Notes under the pieces: generated by a model | Seen by the model: only the letters and a program-made list of their open reading frames with translations | Told to the model about the DNA's origin: nothing | Databases searched by the model: none | Made by a program: the position numbers and the translations under genes | Shown: positions 8,925 through 17,328 of the stretch, in pieces | Layout of the letters: each line of letters starts with the position of its first letter | How positions within the stretch are numbered: the first letter of the stretch is position 1 | Source: an uncultured Clostridia bacterium | GTDB taxonomy: Bacteria > Bacillota > Clostridia > Oscillospirales > Acutalibacteraceae | Assembly: GCA_946555465.1 (NCBI GenBank) | Contig: CAMNST010000007.1 | Coordinates: 62,001 to 126,000, forward strand | Reading direction: 5' to 3' | DNA: 64,000 nt

Positions 8925-11528
8925 TTACAGGATAAACCTTTTAAGCAGTGAGAGAAGTTCGTCAAGATTAACCGGTTTTGCAGTATGTGCATTCATTCCG
9001 CTGTCCAGACAGCGCTTGATATCTTCAGAAAATGCATCTGCGGTCATAGCAATTATCGGAATTGTCTGTGCATCCTGACGTTCTAAAGCACGTATGCTTC
9101 TTGTAGCTTCATATCCGCCCATAACAGGCATTCTGATGTCCATAAGAATGGCATCATAATAGTTTGGTTCGGAACTTTCAAATTTTTCAAGACAAATCTG
9201 TCCGTTTTCTGCCCATTCTAATTGCATACCGATATCTGACAGCAACTCATTCAGTATTTCCCAGTTAAGGTCATTGTCTTCGGCTACAAGTATGCGACGG
9301 CCTTTCAGTGAAATGTCTTCAGATACTTCATCGCTTTTATCGTCTATATTCATATATTTTTTTAAAGCATAGAAAAGGGTTGATTTAAAGAGCGGTTTTG
9401 AAATAAATCCGTTGATTCCGGCAGATTTTGCTTCTGCTTCAAACTCACTCCAGTCATAAGCGGAAATAAGAATTAATGGCATTTCACTTCCTACAATTTG
9501 ACGAATCTGTTTTGAGACAGAAAGAGTGTCTGCATCCTCAAGTTTCCAGTCAATGAGAATAAATTTGTATTCATTTTCTGTTTGATGATTTTTTCTTATC
9601 ATTTCAAGGGCTTTGCTTCCGCTGGGTGTCCAGTCGGCCTGAATGCCTAAAGATTCCAGTGTATCAACTGCAGTATGGCAAAGAAGTTCATCATCATCAA
9701 CCACAAGGGTTTTCCAGCGGGGCAGGGTCATATCCGTTTCACTTGACGGTGCCTTTTCCAAGTCCAGAATAACATGAAATTCCGTTCCCTTGTTAAGTTC
9801 ACTTTCAACGGTTATTGTGCCGTTCATTGCATCAACAATATGTTTTGTGATTGCCATACCGAGTCCGGCACCTTCGGTTTTATGCACACGCTTGCTGTCT
9901 GCTCTTGAATATGAATCGAAAACGTGCTGTAAAAACTCTTCGCTCATTCCGATGCCATTATCTTTGACTTTAATATGTGTTCGGATATAAGTATCACCTT
10001 TTTCTGCAGGGGCTTCTTCCTGAAATAGTGATAGTTGTATTGTACCATATTCCTGTGTATATTTAACTGCATTAGAAAGCAAATTTAATAAAATCTGATT
10101 CAATCTTACACTATCACAATACACATCCTCCGCTGTAATATTGTCAATATGCACGTTGAAATTCTGATTTTTTTCCTTGATTTGTGTTTGCTCAATGCCT
10201 ACAACACCTTCAATTATTTCACGCAGAGAAATCTTTTCTGCTGTTAATGTCATCTTTCCGCTTTCAATTTTTGACATATCAAGTACATCGTTAATCAAAC
10301 CTAAAAGATGCTTTCCGGACAGGGTGATTTTTTTGAGACAGTTTTGCACCTGATCTTTATCATCAATATGTGACATTGCAATAGCTGTCATACCGATGAT
10401 TGCATTCATTGGTGTTCGTATATCATGGCTCATATTGGAAAGAAACAGGCTTTTTGCTTTTGTTGCATCCAAAGCTTCCTTACGTGCTGTCTCCAATGCA
10501 TTCAGTTGGAGATAAGTCATTTTGGAATATATATAAAAAATAAATAACAGTATTAATAAAACAACCGCAGCGATACATATTGTCACAACTGTTGTGCTGT
10601 TGTCCAGATTTTCTATGGTTTCGCTTAGAATACCGGATGGAAGAATCGTTACCAAATGCCATTCTGAATATGGAAGCGGTGTGCAGTATACCTGCATTGT
10701 ACTATTTTTGGAATTAAATATTCCTGTATAAAGTTCTTTGTTGTTCATGGCAGACGAAAGTTCTTTAATAAAGGTATCCACTTCTTCTGTATCATCTTGC
10801 GAATACTTATCATACAGGCTGTCAAAATAATTCGTATACTTTGAATTTGTATCACTTATAATAAAACTGCCGTCACGGCGTATGATGTGGGAGTATATCA
10901 GTGTTTTTTCTTCATCGGCATTCAGCATTGTGCTGATATATTCTATAGGAACAGCCGCTATGAGTGCTATACTTTTTTCGCCGCTTCTCATTGGATAAAC
11001 TGCATTAACACCGAATACAACCACTTCTTGACCGGAGGAGTCACTTCCGATCGCAACTTTTTTTTCATTATTTCTTAATGAGTTGTAAAAAGGGTCGGGA
11101 TCAGCAAGTTGAATTTGCGATCCGTTAAGCATCTCCAGTTGCCCATCTTCGGAGCAAAGCGCCAGATAATTAAAGTTTCTGACATTTACTCTGTAAATCA
11201 GTTCTTCATATAAATCGTCTGTATTATCCATATCAGTAGGAACAACATCTACTACTGCTTCTGCCTGTTCCAGTTTTAAATCAATAAGTGTTCTGAAGTG
11301 AGCCGTTGTATGATTATTAATTCCGGACATATATATATTGCCTACTTCGTTAATTGATTTTTCACTGACAATACTTGTATAGTAACTTAAATATGTAAAT
11401 CCTCCGATACTTATCAGTATAAGCAGAGAAAAACTGATAAGCAGAAAACGTGTCATTCGTTTTTTTGTGTAAATATTTTTGTTTTTTGCATTTTGTACAA
11501 ATTTATTTTTACTGTTTTTTATTCTCAT
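8925..11528 (-). CDS. Hybrid sensor histidine kinase with two receiver domains
   Basis: Membrane sensor kinase of 867 aa. Order: short basic cytoplasmic tail, TM1 (about 25-48), an extracellular Cache-like sensor (about 50-310), TM2 (about 312-337), HisKA with phospho-acceptor in MSHDIRTPMN (His368), HATPase with DNGIGMS and GAGLGMAI boxes, a first receiver (LVVDDDE; D in ILIDWKL) and a second receiver (LVAEDND; D in ILMDIRMPVMGG). The start at 11528 has AGGAG upstream; an in-frame start 15 codons earlier does not. It is the last gene of a three-gene phosphorelay with an Hpt protein and a c-di-GMP-type output protein. The ligand is unknown. Confidence 0.93.
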   Translation of the reverse strand: MRIKNSKNKFVQNAKNKNIYTKKRMTRFLLISFSLLILISIGGFTYLSYYTSIVSEKSINEVGNIYMSGINNHTTAHFRTLIDLKLEQAEAVVDVVPTDMDNTDDLYEELIYRVNVRNFNYLALCSEDGQLEMLNGSQIQLADPDPFYNSLRNNEKKVAIGSDSSGQEVVVFGVNAVYPMRSGEKSIALIAAVPIEYISTMLNADEEKTLIYSHIIRRDGSFIISDTNSKYTNYFDSLYDKYSQDDTEEVDTFIKELSSAMNNKELYTGIFNSKNSTMQVYCTPLPYSEWHLVTILPSGILSETIENLDNSTTVVTICIAAVVLLILLFIFYIYSKMTYLQLNALETARKEALDATKAKSLFLSNMSHDIRTPMNAIIGMTAIAMSHIDDKDQVQNCLKKITLSGKHLLGLINDVLDMSKIESGKMTLTAEKISLREIIEGVVGIEQTQIKEKNQNFNVHIDNITAEDVYCDSVRLNQILLNLLSNAVKYTQEYGTIQLSLFQEEAPAEKGDTYIRTHIKVKDNGIGMSEEFLQHVFDSYSRADSKRVHKTEGAGLGMAITKHIVDAMNGTITVESELNKGTEFHVILDLEKAPSSETDMTLPRWKTLVVDDDELLCHTAVDTLESLGIQADWTPSGSKALEMIRKNHQTENEYKFILIDWKLEDADTLSVSKQIRQIVGSEMPLILISAYDWSEFEAEAKSAGINGFISKPLFKSTLFYALKKYMNIDDKSDEVSEDISLKGRRILVAEDNDLNWEILNELLSDIGMQLEWAENGQICLEKFESSEPNYYDAILMDIRMPVMGGYEATRSIRALERQDAQTIPIIAMTADAFSEDIKRCLDSGMNAHTAKPVNLDELLSLLKRFIL

Positions 11529-11606
11529 AAATTCTCCTTGTTGATTATATAAGTTTTTCCGTATTGAAAGCAAAAAAGAATTCGATTTGAGTTGTTAGCG
11601 TTGATT

Positions 11607-11954
11607 TTACTTAAGTTGATGGAGTGCATCAACTGTGATGCTGTAGTTTTCGGCAACTTGCGGAAATAACCTGATGGCGGCATCAGCGTCTTTTTCGCGC
11701 AGTGCTTCTGTAATTTCGCTTGCTGATTCCCTTAATTTTTCAATACCGAGATTTGCACAGACTCCTTTAAGTGTATGTGCTGCTCTGAACGCACTGTCAT
11801 AATCTTTCTTTTCCATTGCGGTTTTAAGTTCACTGAAACTTGTATCGTTCAGAAACATTAATAAAAATTTTTTAACACGGGTTTCTGTAATCAGGCGCCC
11901 CATAACATCGTTATAGTTGCCGCCGAAAAGATCAAAACATTCTTTTAAATCCAT
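11607..11954 (-). CDS. Histidine phosphotransfer (Hpt) protein
   Basis: A stand-alone Hpt domain of 115 aa, all helical. The phosphorylatable histidine is in the motif AAHTLKGVCANLG, the usual HxLKG form. It would carry phosphate from the kinase receiver domains to another receiver, most simply the REC domain of the neighbouring HD-GYP/GGDEF protein. It lies 10 bases after that gene and about 80 bases before the kinase gene, on the same strand, so all parts of a His-Asp-His-Asp relay sit in one operon. Confidence 0.9.
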   Translation of the reverse strand: MDLKECFDLFGGNYNDVMGRLITETRVKKFLLMFLNDTSFSELKTAMEKKDYDSAFRAAHTLKGVCANLGIEKLRESASEITEALREKDADAAIRLFPQVAENYSITVDALHQLK

Positions 11955-11964
11955 ATTTATTTCC

Positions 11965-14031
11965 TCAATTTTCTATTGGTGTAATATCAACATTGACACG
12001 ATTTAATTTTTTATCATGAAATGTATATTTGCTTTTTCCGTTTTCTTTTGAATAATAAAGGGCGCAGTCGGCATCGTTGAATAAATTATCGTAATTATAC
12101 CCGCTCTGCTCTGTTGTGGCAATGCCGGCACTTATCATAACATTATAAGAGTCAAATTTTATACTGTTAAGTTGACCGTGGATTCTGTTTACTATATTTT
12201 TCAATGTCTCAACGTCACGGTATTCAATGAAAATAAGAAATTCATCACCGCCGATACGTGCGGAAATATCCTCTTTTCTGGAGGTTTCGGTCAGCGTTTC
12301 GGCAACTTTTTTCAATACGCTGTCGCCAAACATATGACCGTGATTATCATTTGCGTCCTTAAAATTATCTAAATCAAATATAATCAGTGCATAGTTATTT
12401 TTTTCTTTACTCAGCATTGTGCTGATTAAACCTTTTGCATGACTGTGGTTATAAAGGTGTGTAAGGGTATCCATAGCAGCCTTTTTTTCAAGGCTCTGCA
12501 TTTTTTGATGCTCATCTTCAATATCAACAATTTTTCCGATTACACTCAGAATTTTCGGTTCATCATCATAACTCCAATTTGCTCTGCAGTAGGCTCTGTG
12601 AAGTCTTAATTCATTGTCAATATTGATTTTGATTGTGAATTGTGAAACAGGGGAATCGGGGGTTGTTTTTTTTATTTCAGATTTAAACAAATCAATGGCA
12701 GGCTGGCCGATAAAACTGATTAATTTTTCATTTGTCAGCGGATTTACAATTACAACAGGAAGGTTGAATTTTTCCGCACACCAGTCGGATATAGTGAGAA
12801 TAGAGGGTGACGAAGTATAGTCAAATTGTATTTCATGAGATATTGATGCAAAAAATTCGTATTTTATACGTTCCTGTTCAAGATAGTTTATTGAATTGCT
12901 TGAAACCGAAAATTCATTTTTTATAAGCAGTTCATTTGTTATTTTCTTTATATCATTAAGATTTTTCTTTGAAGATGAATTGACTCTGAGTTCCTTTTCA
13001 AGAAAATCGCTTACATCATCAAGGCATTCTATAAGAATGGGATTAAAAGAACCGCATTCACCGTTTTTTATCATCTGCAGGGCTTCTTTCGGCGGTATTG
13101 CACTTTTATAGCAGCGTTCGCTTGTAAGCGCATCGTAAACATCCGCTATTGACACAACCTGTGCAGAAATCGGTATATCATCACCGCTTATGCCCTTTGG
13201 ATAACCTTTGCCGTCATATCGTTCATGGTGGTAAAGACATATATCGTGGGCTATAGATACCAATGGTTCATCAAGATATTCTGTCATTGAACTTAGCATA
13301 TTTGCACCTGTTTCGGAATGTGATTTGATTATTTCAAATTCTTCAGGTGTTAACCTTCCCGGTTTGTTCAGTATTTTATCGGGAATAGAGATTTTACCTA
13401 TGTCGTGCAGAGAGGATGCAATTACGATTGTGGAAATATCCTTGTAACTTAAATTGTACTTGTCTGTCTTTTTTACAAGGTTTTTAAGAAGGGCCTCGGT
13501 TATGGTGTTAACATGAAGTATATGAAGTCCGCTTTCGCCGTTTCTGAATTCAACAATATGACTGAGAATATTAATCATAAGGTCGCTGTTTTTTTCTTTT
13601 TCATAAACCTGCTGGCTTACAAGATTTATGAGATTTCTCTGTTTGGTGTAAAGCATAATTGTGTTTGCAATACGCTTTCTGACAACGTATGCATTGAACG
13701 GTCTGTTAATAAAGTCTGTTGCACCGAGTTCGTATGCACGTTCAACGTAGGTTGGTGAGTTTTCCGCAGAAATCATTATGACAGGTATGTTGTTGATCCA
13801 TTCACCGCTGTTCATAACGGCAAGCACCTCAAGACCATCCATATTCGGCATAACAAGATCAAGCAGAATTAATGACAGATCGTTATTTTGTTTTTTTATT
13901 ATCTGTATTGCTTCTATTCCGTCGGATGCCTCTAAAATTTCAAAATTATCTTCAAGTATGTCAGCCAGAATTGTACGGTTCATTGCGGAATCATCAACAA
14001 TAAGTATTTTATATTTTGTATTCTCCTGCAT
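11965..14031 (-). CDS. Response regulator REC-HD-GYP-PAS-GGDEF
   Basis: A 688 aa soluble output protein. Order: receiver (about 8-125, ILIVDDSAMNR, phospho-site in LILLDLVMPNMDG), HD-GYP (about 150-345, with SLHDIGKISIPD and HHERYDGKGYP), a PAS-like segment (about 380-510) and a C-terminal GGDEF (about 525-680). The GGDEF motif is intact, and RxxD of the inhibitory site (RKED) stands five residues before it. Both c-di-GMP synthesis and breakdown are therefore plausible in one chain. Start at 14031 (MQENTKYKIL) has a GGGGA site; the ATG seven codons earlier has none. First gene of the phosphorelay operon. Confidence 0.92.
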   Translation of the reverse strand: MQENTKYKILIVDDSAMNRTILADILEDNFEILEASDGIEAIQIIKKQNNDLSLILLDLVMPNMDGLEVLAVMNSGEWINNIPVIMISAENSPTYVERAYELGATDFINRPFNAYVVRKRIANTIMLYTKQRNLINLVSQQVYEKEKNSDLMINILSHIVEFRNGESGLHILHVNTITEALLKNLVKKTDKYNLSYKDISTIVIASSLHDIGKISIPDKILNKPGRLTPEEFEIIKSHSETGANMLSSMTEYLDEPLVSIAHDICLYHHERYDGKGYPKGISGDDIPISAQVVSIADVYDALTSERCYKSAIPPKEALQMIKNGECGSFNPILIECLDDVSDFLEKELRVNSSSKKNLNDIKKITNELLIKNEFSVSSNSINYLEQERIKYEFFASISHEIQFDYTSSPSILTISDWCAEKFNLPVVIVNPLTNEKLISFIGQPAIDLFKSEIKKTTPDSPVSQFTIKINIDNELRLHRAYCRANWSYDDEPKILSVIGKIVDIEDEHQKMQSLEKKAAMDTLTHLYNHSHAKGLISTMLSKEKNNYALIIFDLDNFKDANDNHGHMFGDSVLKKVAETLTETSRKEDISARIGGDEFLIFIEYRDVETLKNIVNRIHGQLNSIKFDSYNVMISAGIATTEQSGYNYDNLFNDADCALYYSKENGKSKYTFHDKKLNRVNVDITPIEN

Positions 14032-14087
14032 AGTCTTAATCCCCGATTTCATTATAGAATATTTATTTTATAGTTATAATTTTGTTT

Positions 14088-14116
14088 ATTATACATTATA
14101 GCAGATTATTTTTCAA
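14088..14116 (-). promoter_or_regulatory. Promoter of the phosphorelay operon
   Basis: On the minus strand, TTGAAA (14116-14111) and TATAAT (14093-14088) are spaced by 17 bp, close to consensus and upstream of the REC-HD-GYP-GGDEF gene. Confidence 0.7.
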
Positions 14117-14136
14117 TCTTATCAATGAAGCAATTT

Positions 14137-14859
14137 TTATTTATTCAGATATGCCATTCCTTTTTTCGCCTGAGAGTATTCATCGCGGTGATTTATTCTG
14201 TATCTTTTTGCGTTCATAACAAAGTTTGAACCCGTCTGGTGAAAATCGAATTCGACACCGTATTTATCACAATCGTCTTTAATATGTTTTACCCAGTCAA
14301 AATTGCATTCACGTGCATTTTTATATGATTCGCCTCCGACTGAAACCATATTGATTTTACCGCTTTTTAAATATGGGCTGAAATCAATATCTTCCAAAAT
14401 CGGTGCAGCAAAAATGCATTTTTTTACAGCCTTGATTTTAAGTAAAACAGGCAGCCTTTCATCCGCTTTTTTCTGATTTTCACAGGTGACTGCAATTATA
14501 ACGTTACTGTATCCGTTTCCCCAGTCATCGGGTATGCAAAGATTAAATCTTTCAATTCTTTTTGTGCATATCAAAAAGTTCAGATCGGGGCGTTTTCTGA
14601 TAATTTCCCATGCTTCATTTCGCCAGTCATCGGCTTCTTCAATGAAAAAATCCGATGTAAAGCAGGTTGCAATTTCTTTGCCGGAGGGAATTTTAAAATT
14701 TCCGTTTCTGTCTTTTTTCAGGGGCAGATTAAAATTGCTTTTTGATTTGGTAACAATATCCGCATCTTTATTACGTATTGCATCGAGATAAAATACATAA
14801 CAGTTTTTACAGCCGGGACTGCATTTGTGACATCCGTGCCATGGGTTCCACATAGCCAT
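14137..14859 (-). CDS. DUF5131 (phage Gp37/Gp68-like) family protein
   Basis: A 240 aa protein with the hallmark opening of DUF5131: WNPWHGCHKCSPGCKNCYV, giving four closely spaced cysteines. This family resembles radical-SAM-type or metal-binding enzymes of phages and bacteria, but its function is not established. Later motifs ICTKRIERF, VTCENQKKADERLP and VSVGGESYKNAREC fit the family. The start at 14859 has GAGGA eight bases upstream; the ATG five codons earlier has no site. Monocistronic, on the minus strand between the phosphorelay and the fucosidase gene. Confidence 0.8.
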   Translation of the reverse strand: MAMWNPWHGCHKCSPGCKNCYVFYLDAIRNKDADIVTKSKSNFNLPLKKDRNGNFKIPSGKEIATCFTSDFFIEEADDWRNEAWEIIRKRPDLNFLICTKRIERFNLCIPDDWGNGYSNVIIAVTCENQKKADERLPVLLKIKAVKKCIFAAPILEDIDFSPYLKSGKINMVSVGGESYKNARECNFDWVKHIKDDCDKYGVEFDFHQTGSNFVMNAKRYRINHRDEYSQAKKGMAYLNK

Positions 14860-14928
14860 AAAGTTATTCCTCATAATAAAAAATTACTATTCTAAGATTA
14901 TAAATTAAAATTGCGTTTCGGTCAATAA

Positions 14929-14957
14929 TTGACAAAAGTTATTTTGCCTTTTATAAT
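14929..14957 (+). promoter_or_regulatory. Consensus sigma-A promoter for the first fucosidase
   Basis: TTGACA (14929-14934) and TATAAT (14952-14957), both perfect, with the optimal 17 bp spacer. It lies about 45 bases before the fucosidase start at 15003. Confidence 0.9.
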
Positions 14958-15002
14958 TTGCTTATAAATTCATTTTTCGCTGATTAAATGGAGAAAGAAA
15001 AA

Positions 15003-16358
15003 ATGAAAAAACAAAATGACAGAATAGATTTGTATACTTCGATAGTTCCGAACGAACGTCAGTTAAAAATACAAAAAATGAAATATTATGCCTTTGTGCA
15101 TTATTCCGTAAATACTTTTACCAATAAAGAATGGGGAAGCGGAAAAGAATCTCCGTCTGTTTTCAATCCGAAAAATCAGGATACCGATCAGTGGTGCAGT
15201 GCTGTAAAATCGGCAGGAATGAAGGGCGTTGTTTTGACCTGTAAACATCACGACGGTTTCTGCCTGTGGCAGACAAAAACCACCGAGCACTGTATCCGAA
15301 ACAGTCCGTATAAAAACGGTAAAGGTGATGTTGTTCGCGAAGTGGCAGAGTCCTGCAAAAAGTACGGTCTGAAATTCGGCGTTTATCTTTCACCGTGGGA
15401 CAGAAACAGCCCGCTCTACGGTACAGATGCGTATAATGATTTTTATATTGAGCAACTTACGGAACTTTTAACGAACTACGGCGAAATATTTATGCTGTGG
15501 CTGGATGGCGCCTGCGGTTCAAGTGCAGACGGAAAACCAAAACAGAAATATGATTTTGAGCGTATTTGGAAAACTGCTGTTGAACTTCAGCCTGATATTG
15601 TTATGTCAGGCTGTGCACCTGATGTTCGCTGGGTCGGCAATGAAAGCGGCAGAGCAAGAGAAAGTGAATGGAATGTTGTTCCGAAATTTCAGTATGAACT
15701 TCAGAATATTGCGGCAAACTGCCAGACGGATGATGACATGAAAAAGTTTCAGAAGCGCTGTCAGGATGTTATGCTCAAAGATATGGGTTCAAGAGAATTT
15801 CTTGCTGATTATGACTCTTTTATGTGGTATCCTGCTGAGGTTGATGTTTCTGTAAGGACAGGGTGGTATTATCATCCGCTGCAGACATTAACGCGCAAAT
15901 CCCTTCACAGGCTTATGAAAATTTATTATCGCAGTGTCGGAAGCAACTGCCTTCTTATTCTGAATATACCGCCCAACAGAAAAGGCCTGTTTTCAAAAGC
16001 AGATGTACACCGTTTAAATCAGATTGGTTATTGGCTGAAAAAAGAAGATGACTGTGTTATAAACAGTCATTGCAGTTTTTCTGATGATAAGATGACGGTG
16101 CATATTTCGTTTGAAAAACAATCGGTTGACAGAATAAGATTTTCAGAAGATACAACAAAGTCACAGCGTATTGAAAAATTTAAAATATATGCAGGCAGCA
16201 AATGTGTTTATAAGGGTACTGTTGTCGGATTTTCAAAAATTGCAATTTTTGATAAAGCGGTAATTACAGATCATCTCAGACTTGTAATTGAACAGTGCCG
16301 CAACGAACCGTATATCGAAAAAATAGAAGTTTGCAAAACAGGCGCTTACAGACCATAA
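15003..16358 (+). CDS. Alpha-L-fucosidase, GH29 (subfamily B-like)
   Basis: Retaining exo-fucosidase, 451 aa, removing terminal alpha-L-fucose; no signal peptide, so cytoplasmic. Motifs: FVHYSVNTFTNKEWG near the N-terminus, CKHHDGFCLW, GVYLSPWD, and the nucleophile aspartate in FMLWLDGACG (around residue 170). The NTFT-EWG form of the first motif fits the GH29-B group that prefers branched alpha-1,3/1,4-fucose (family knowledge, specificity inferred). A C-terminal beta domain follows about residue 340. Start chosen at 15003 because GGAG is nine bases upstream. It has its own consensus promoter and a terminator, so it is expressed separately from the operon at 17329. Confidence 0.88.
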   Translation: MKKQNDRIDLYTSIVPNERQLKIQKMKYYAFVHYSVNTFTNKEWGSGKESPSVFNPKNQDTDQWCSAVKSAGMKGVVLTCKHHDGFCLWQTKTTEHCIRNSPYKNGKGDVVREVAESCKKYGLKFGVYLSPWDRNSPLYGTDAYNDFYIEQLTELLTNYGEIFMLWLDGACGSSADGKPKQKYDFERIWKTAVELQPDIVMSGCAPDVRWVGNESGRARESEWNVVPKFQYELQNIAANCQTDDDMKKFQKRCQDVMLKDMGSREFLADYDSFMWYPAEVDVSVRTGWYYHPLQTLTRKSLHRLMKIYYRSVGSNCLLILNIPPNRKGLFSKADVHRLNQIGYWLKKEDDCVINSHCSFSDDKMTVHISFEKQSVDRIRFSEDTTKSQRIEKFKIYAGSKCVYKGTVVGFSKIAIFDKAVITDHLRLVIEQCRNEPYIEKIEVCKTGAYRP

Positions 16359-16389
16359 AAAAGGAGCAAAACAAATTGCTCCTTTTTTC
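16356..16389 (+). terminator. Shared terminator between fucosidase and araC-type gene
   Basis: About 13 bp stem (16357-16369 with 16376-16388) with A-run on one side and T-run on the other; works for both convergent genes. Confidence 0.88.
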
Positions 16390-17231
16390 TATTGCCTGTT
16401 TTCCATTTTTCTTACTTCGCTCGGTGTCTGACCAAAAATTTTTTTGAACTCATTTGTAAAATGATATGGTGAACTGAAACATAGCATATATGCAATTTTG
16501 TTTATGGGTGAAGATGTCTGAACAAGCAGGCGGTAGCCTTCCTCCATTTTTTTCTTGATAATATACTGCTTTGGCGATATACCCAGTTCATTTGTAAAAA
16601 TCTGGTGCAGACGTCTTGGTGATATCCTAAAAAACACCGAAACCTCTTCTATCGAAATTTTTGAATATAATTTCTGATTGATATATGAACACATTTCATC
16701 AATAAGTTTTTTTCCGGAATTTGGTATCAACTCATCAAAATCAAATTTATTTTCAAGCATAACCGAGTAAAAATAGTTTAAAAAAAGAGAAGATAAATAA
16801 CTTTTGTTGTTTTGGTTTATCTGACCGTATGCAAGCATTCTGTTAAAAGTTTTGTCTTCATTTTCGCCGAAAGGAATGCTGTAAATTTTATTGAATTCAA
16901 ACTCAGTGCATATATGCTCGGCAGTGAAATTTACCCATCTGTATGCCCATATATTTGAAAGACTTTTGTATTCTTCTATATCATGGAATTTCAGAAACAC
17001 GCACTCATTTTTTTTGATTAAAATCTTATTATCTTTTATTCGGATTTTCCCGCAGCCGTCTGTGCATCTTATAAATGCTATGGTCTGAGACGGGTGGCGA
17101 AGTTTTTCCTCCTCATCACAGTAATGAAAATAACTGCCGTCGGCAAGAATTTTAAATGCACTTGTAACTTTTGGCTGAAAAATTTTGAATGTGTTTTCAT
17201 CATTTAAAAAGAACGATTCATTCTGATACAT
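16389..17231 (-). CDS. AraC-family transcriptional regulator
   Basis: A 280 aa regulator with an N-terminal cupin-like ligand domain (about 1-160) and a C-terminal pair of helix-turn-helix motifs (about 180-280), including ISIEEVSVFFRISPRRLHQ and the second-helix block YHFTNEFKKIFGQTPSEVRK. The ATG at 17231 is preferred over an in-frame GTG three codons earlier. It is divergent to the 10 kb glycan operon beginning at 17329, and its promoter overlaps the region that must drive that operon, so it is the likely sugar-responsive controller. The inducer is unknown. Confidence 0.88.
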   Translation of the reverse strand: MYQNESFFLNDENTFKIFQPKVTSAFKILADGSYFHYCDEEEKLRHPSQTIAFIRCTDGCGKIRIKDNKILIKKNECVFLKFHDIEEYKSLSNIWAYRWVNFTAEHICTEFEFNKIYSIPFGENEDKTFNRMLAYGQINQNNKSYLSSLFLNYFYSVMLENKFDFDELIPNSGKKLIDEMCSYINQKLYSKISIEEVSVFFRISPRRLHQIFTNELGISPKQYIIKKKMEEGYRLLVQTSSPINKIAYMLCFSSPYHFTNEFKKIFGQTPSEVRKMENRQ

Positions 17232-17263
17232 AAATAACACCGTAATTTCCGATTTTTGTATTT

Positions 17264-17292
17264 ATTATACTGTATTTTGAATTTATTTACAA
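17264..17292 (-). promoter_or_regulatory. Promoter of the araC-type gene in a divergent control region
   Basis: Minus strand TTGTAA (17292-17287) and TATAAT (17269-17264), 17 bp apart. The plus strand of the same gap has a TATAAT (17305-17310) with no good -35 at 17 bp, consistent with an activator-dependent promoter for the operon at 17329. Confidence 0.6.
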
Positions 17293-17328
17293 GCGGGGCT
17301 GTAATATAATGAATATAAGAGGTGCGAT

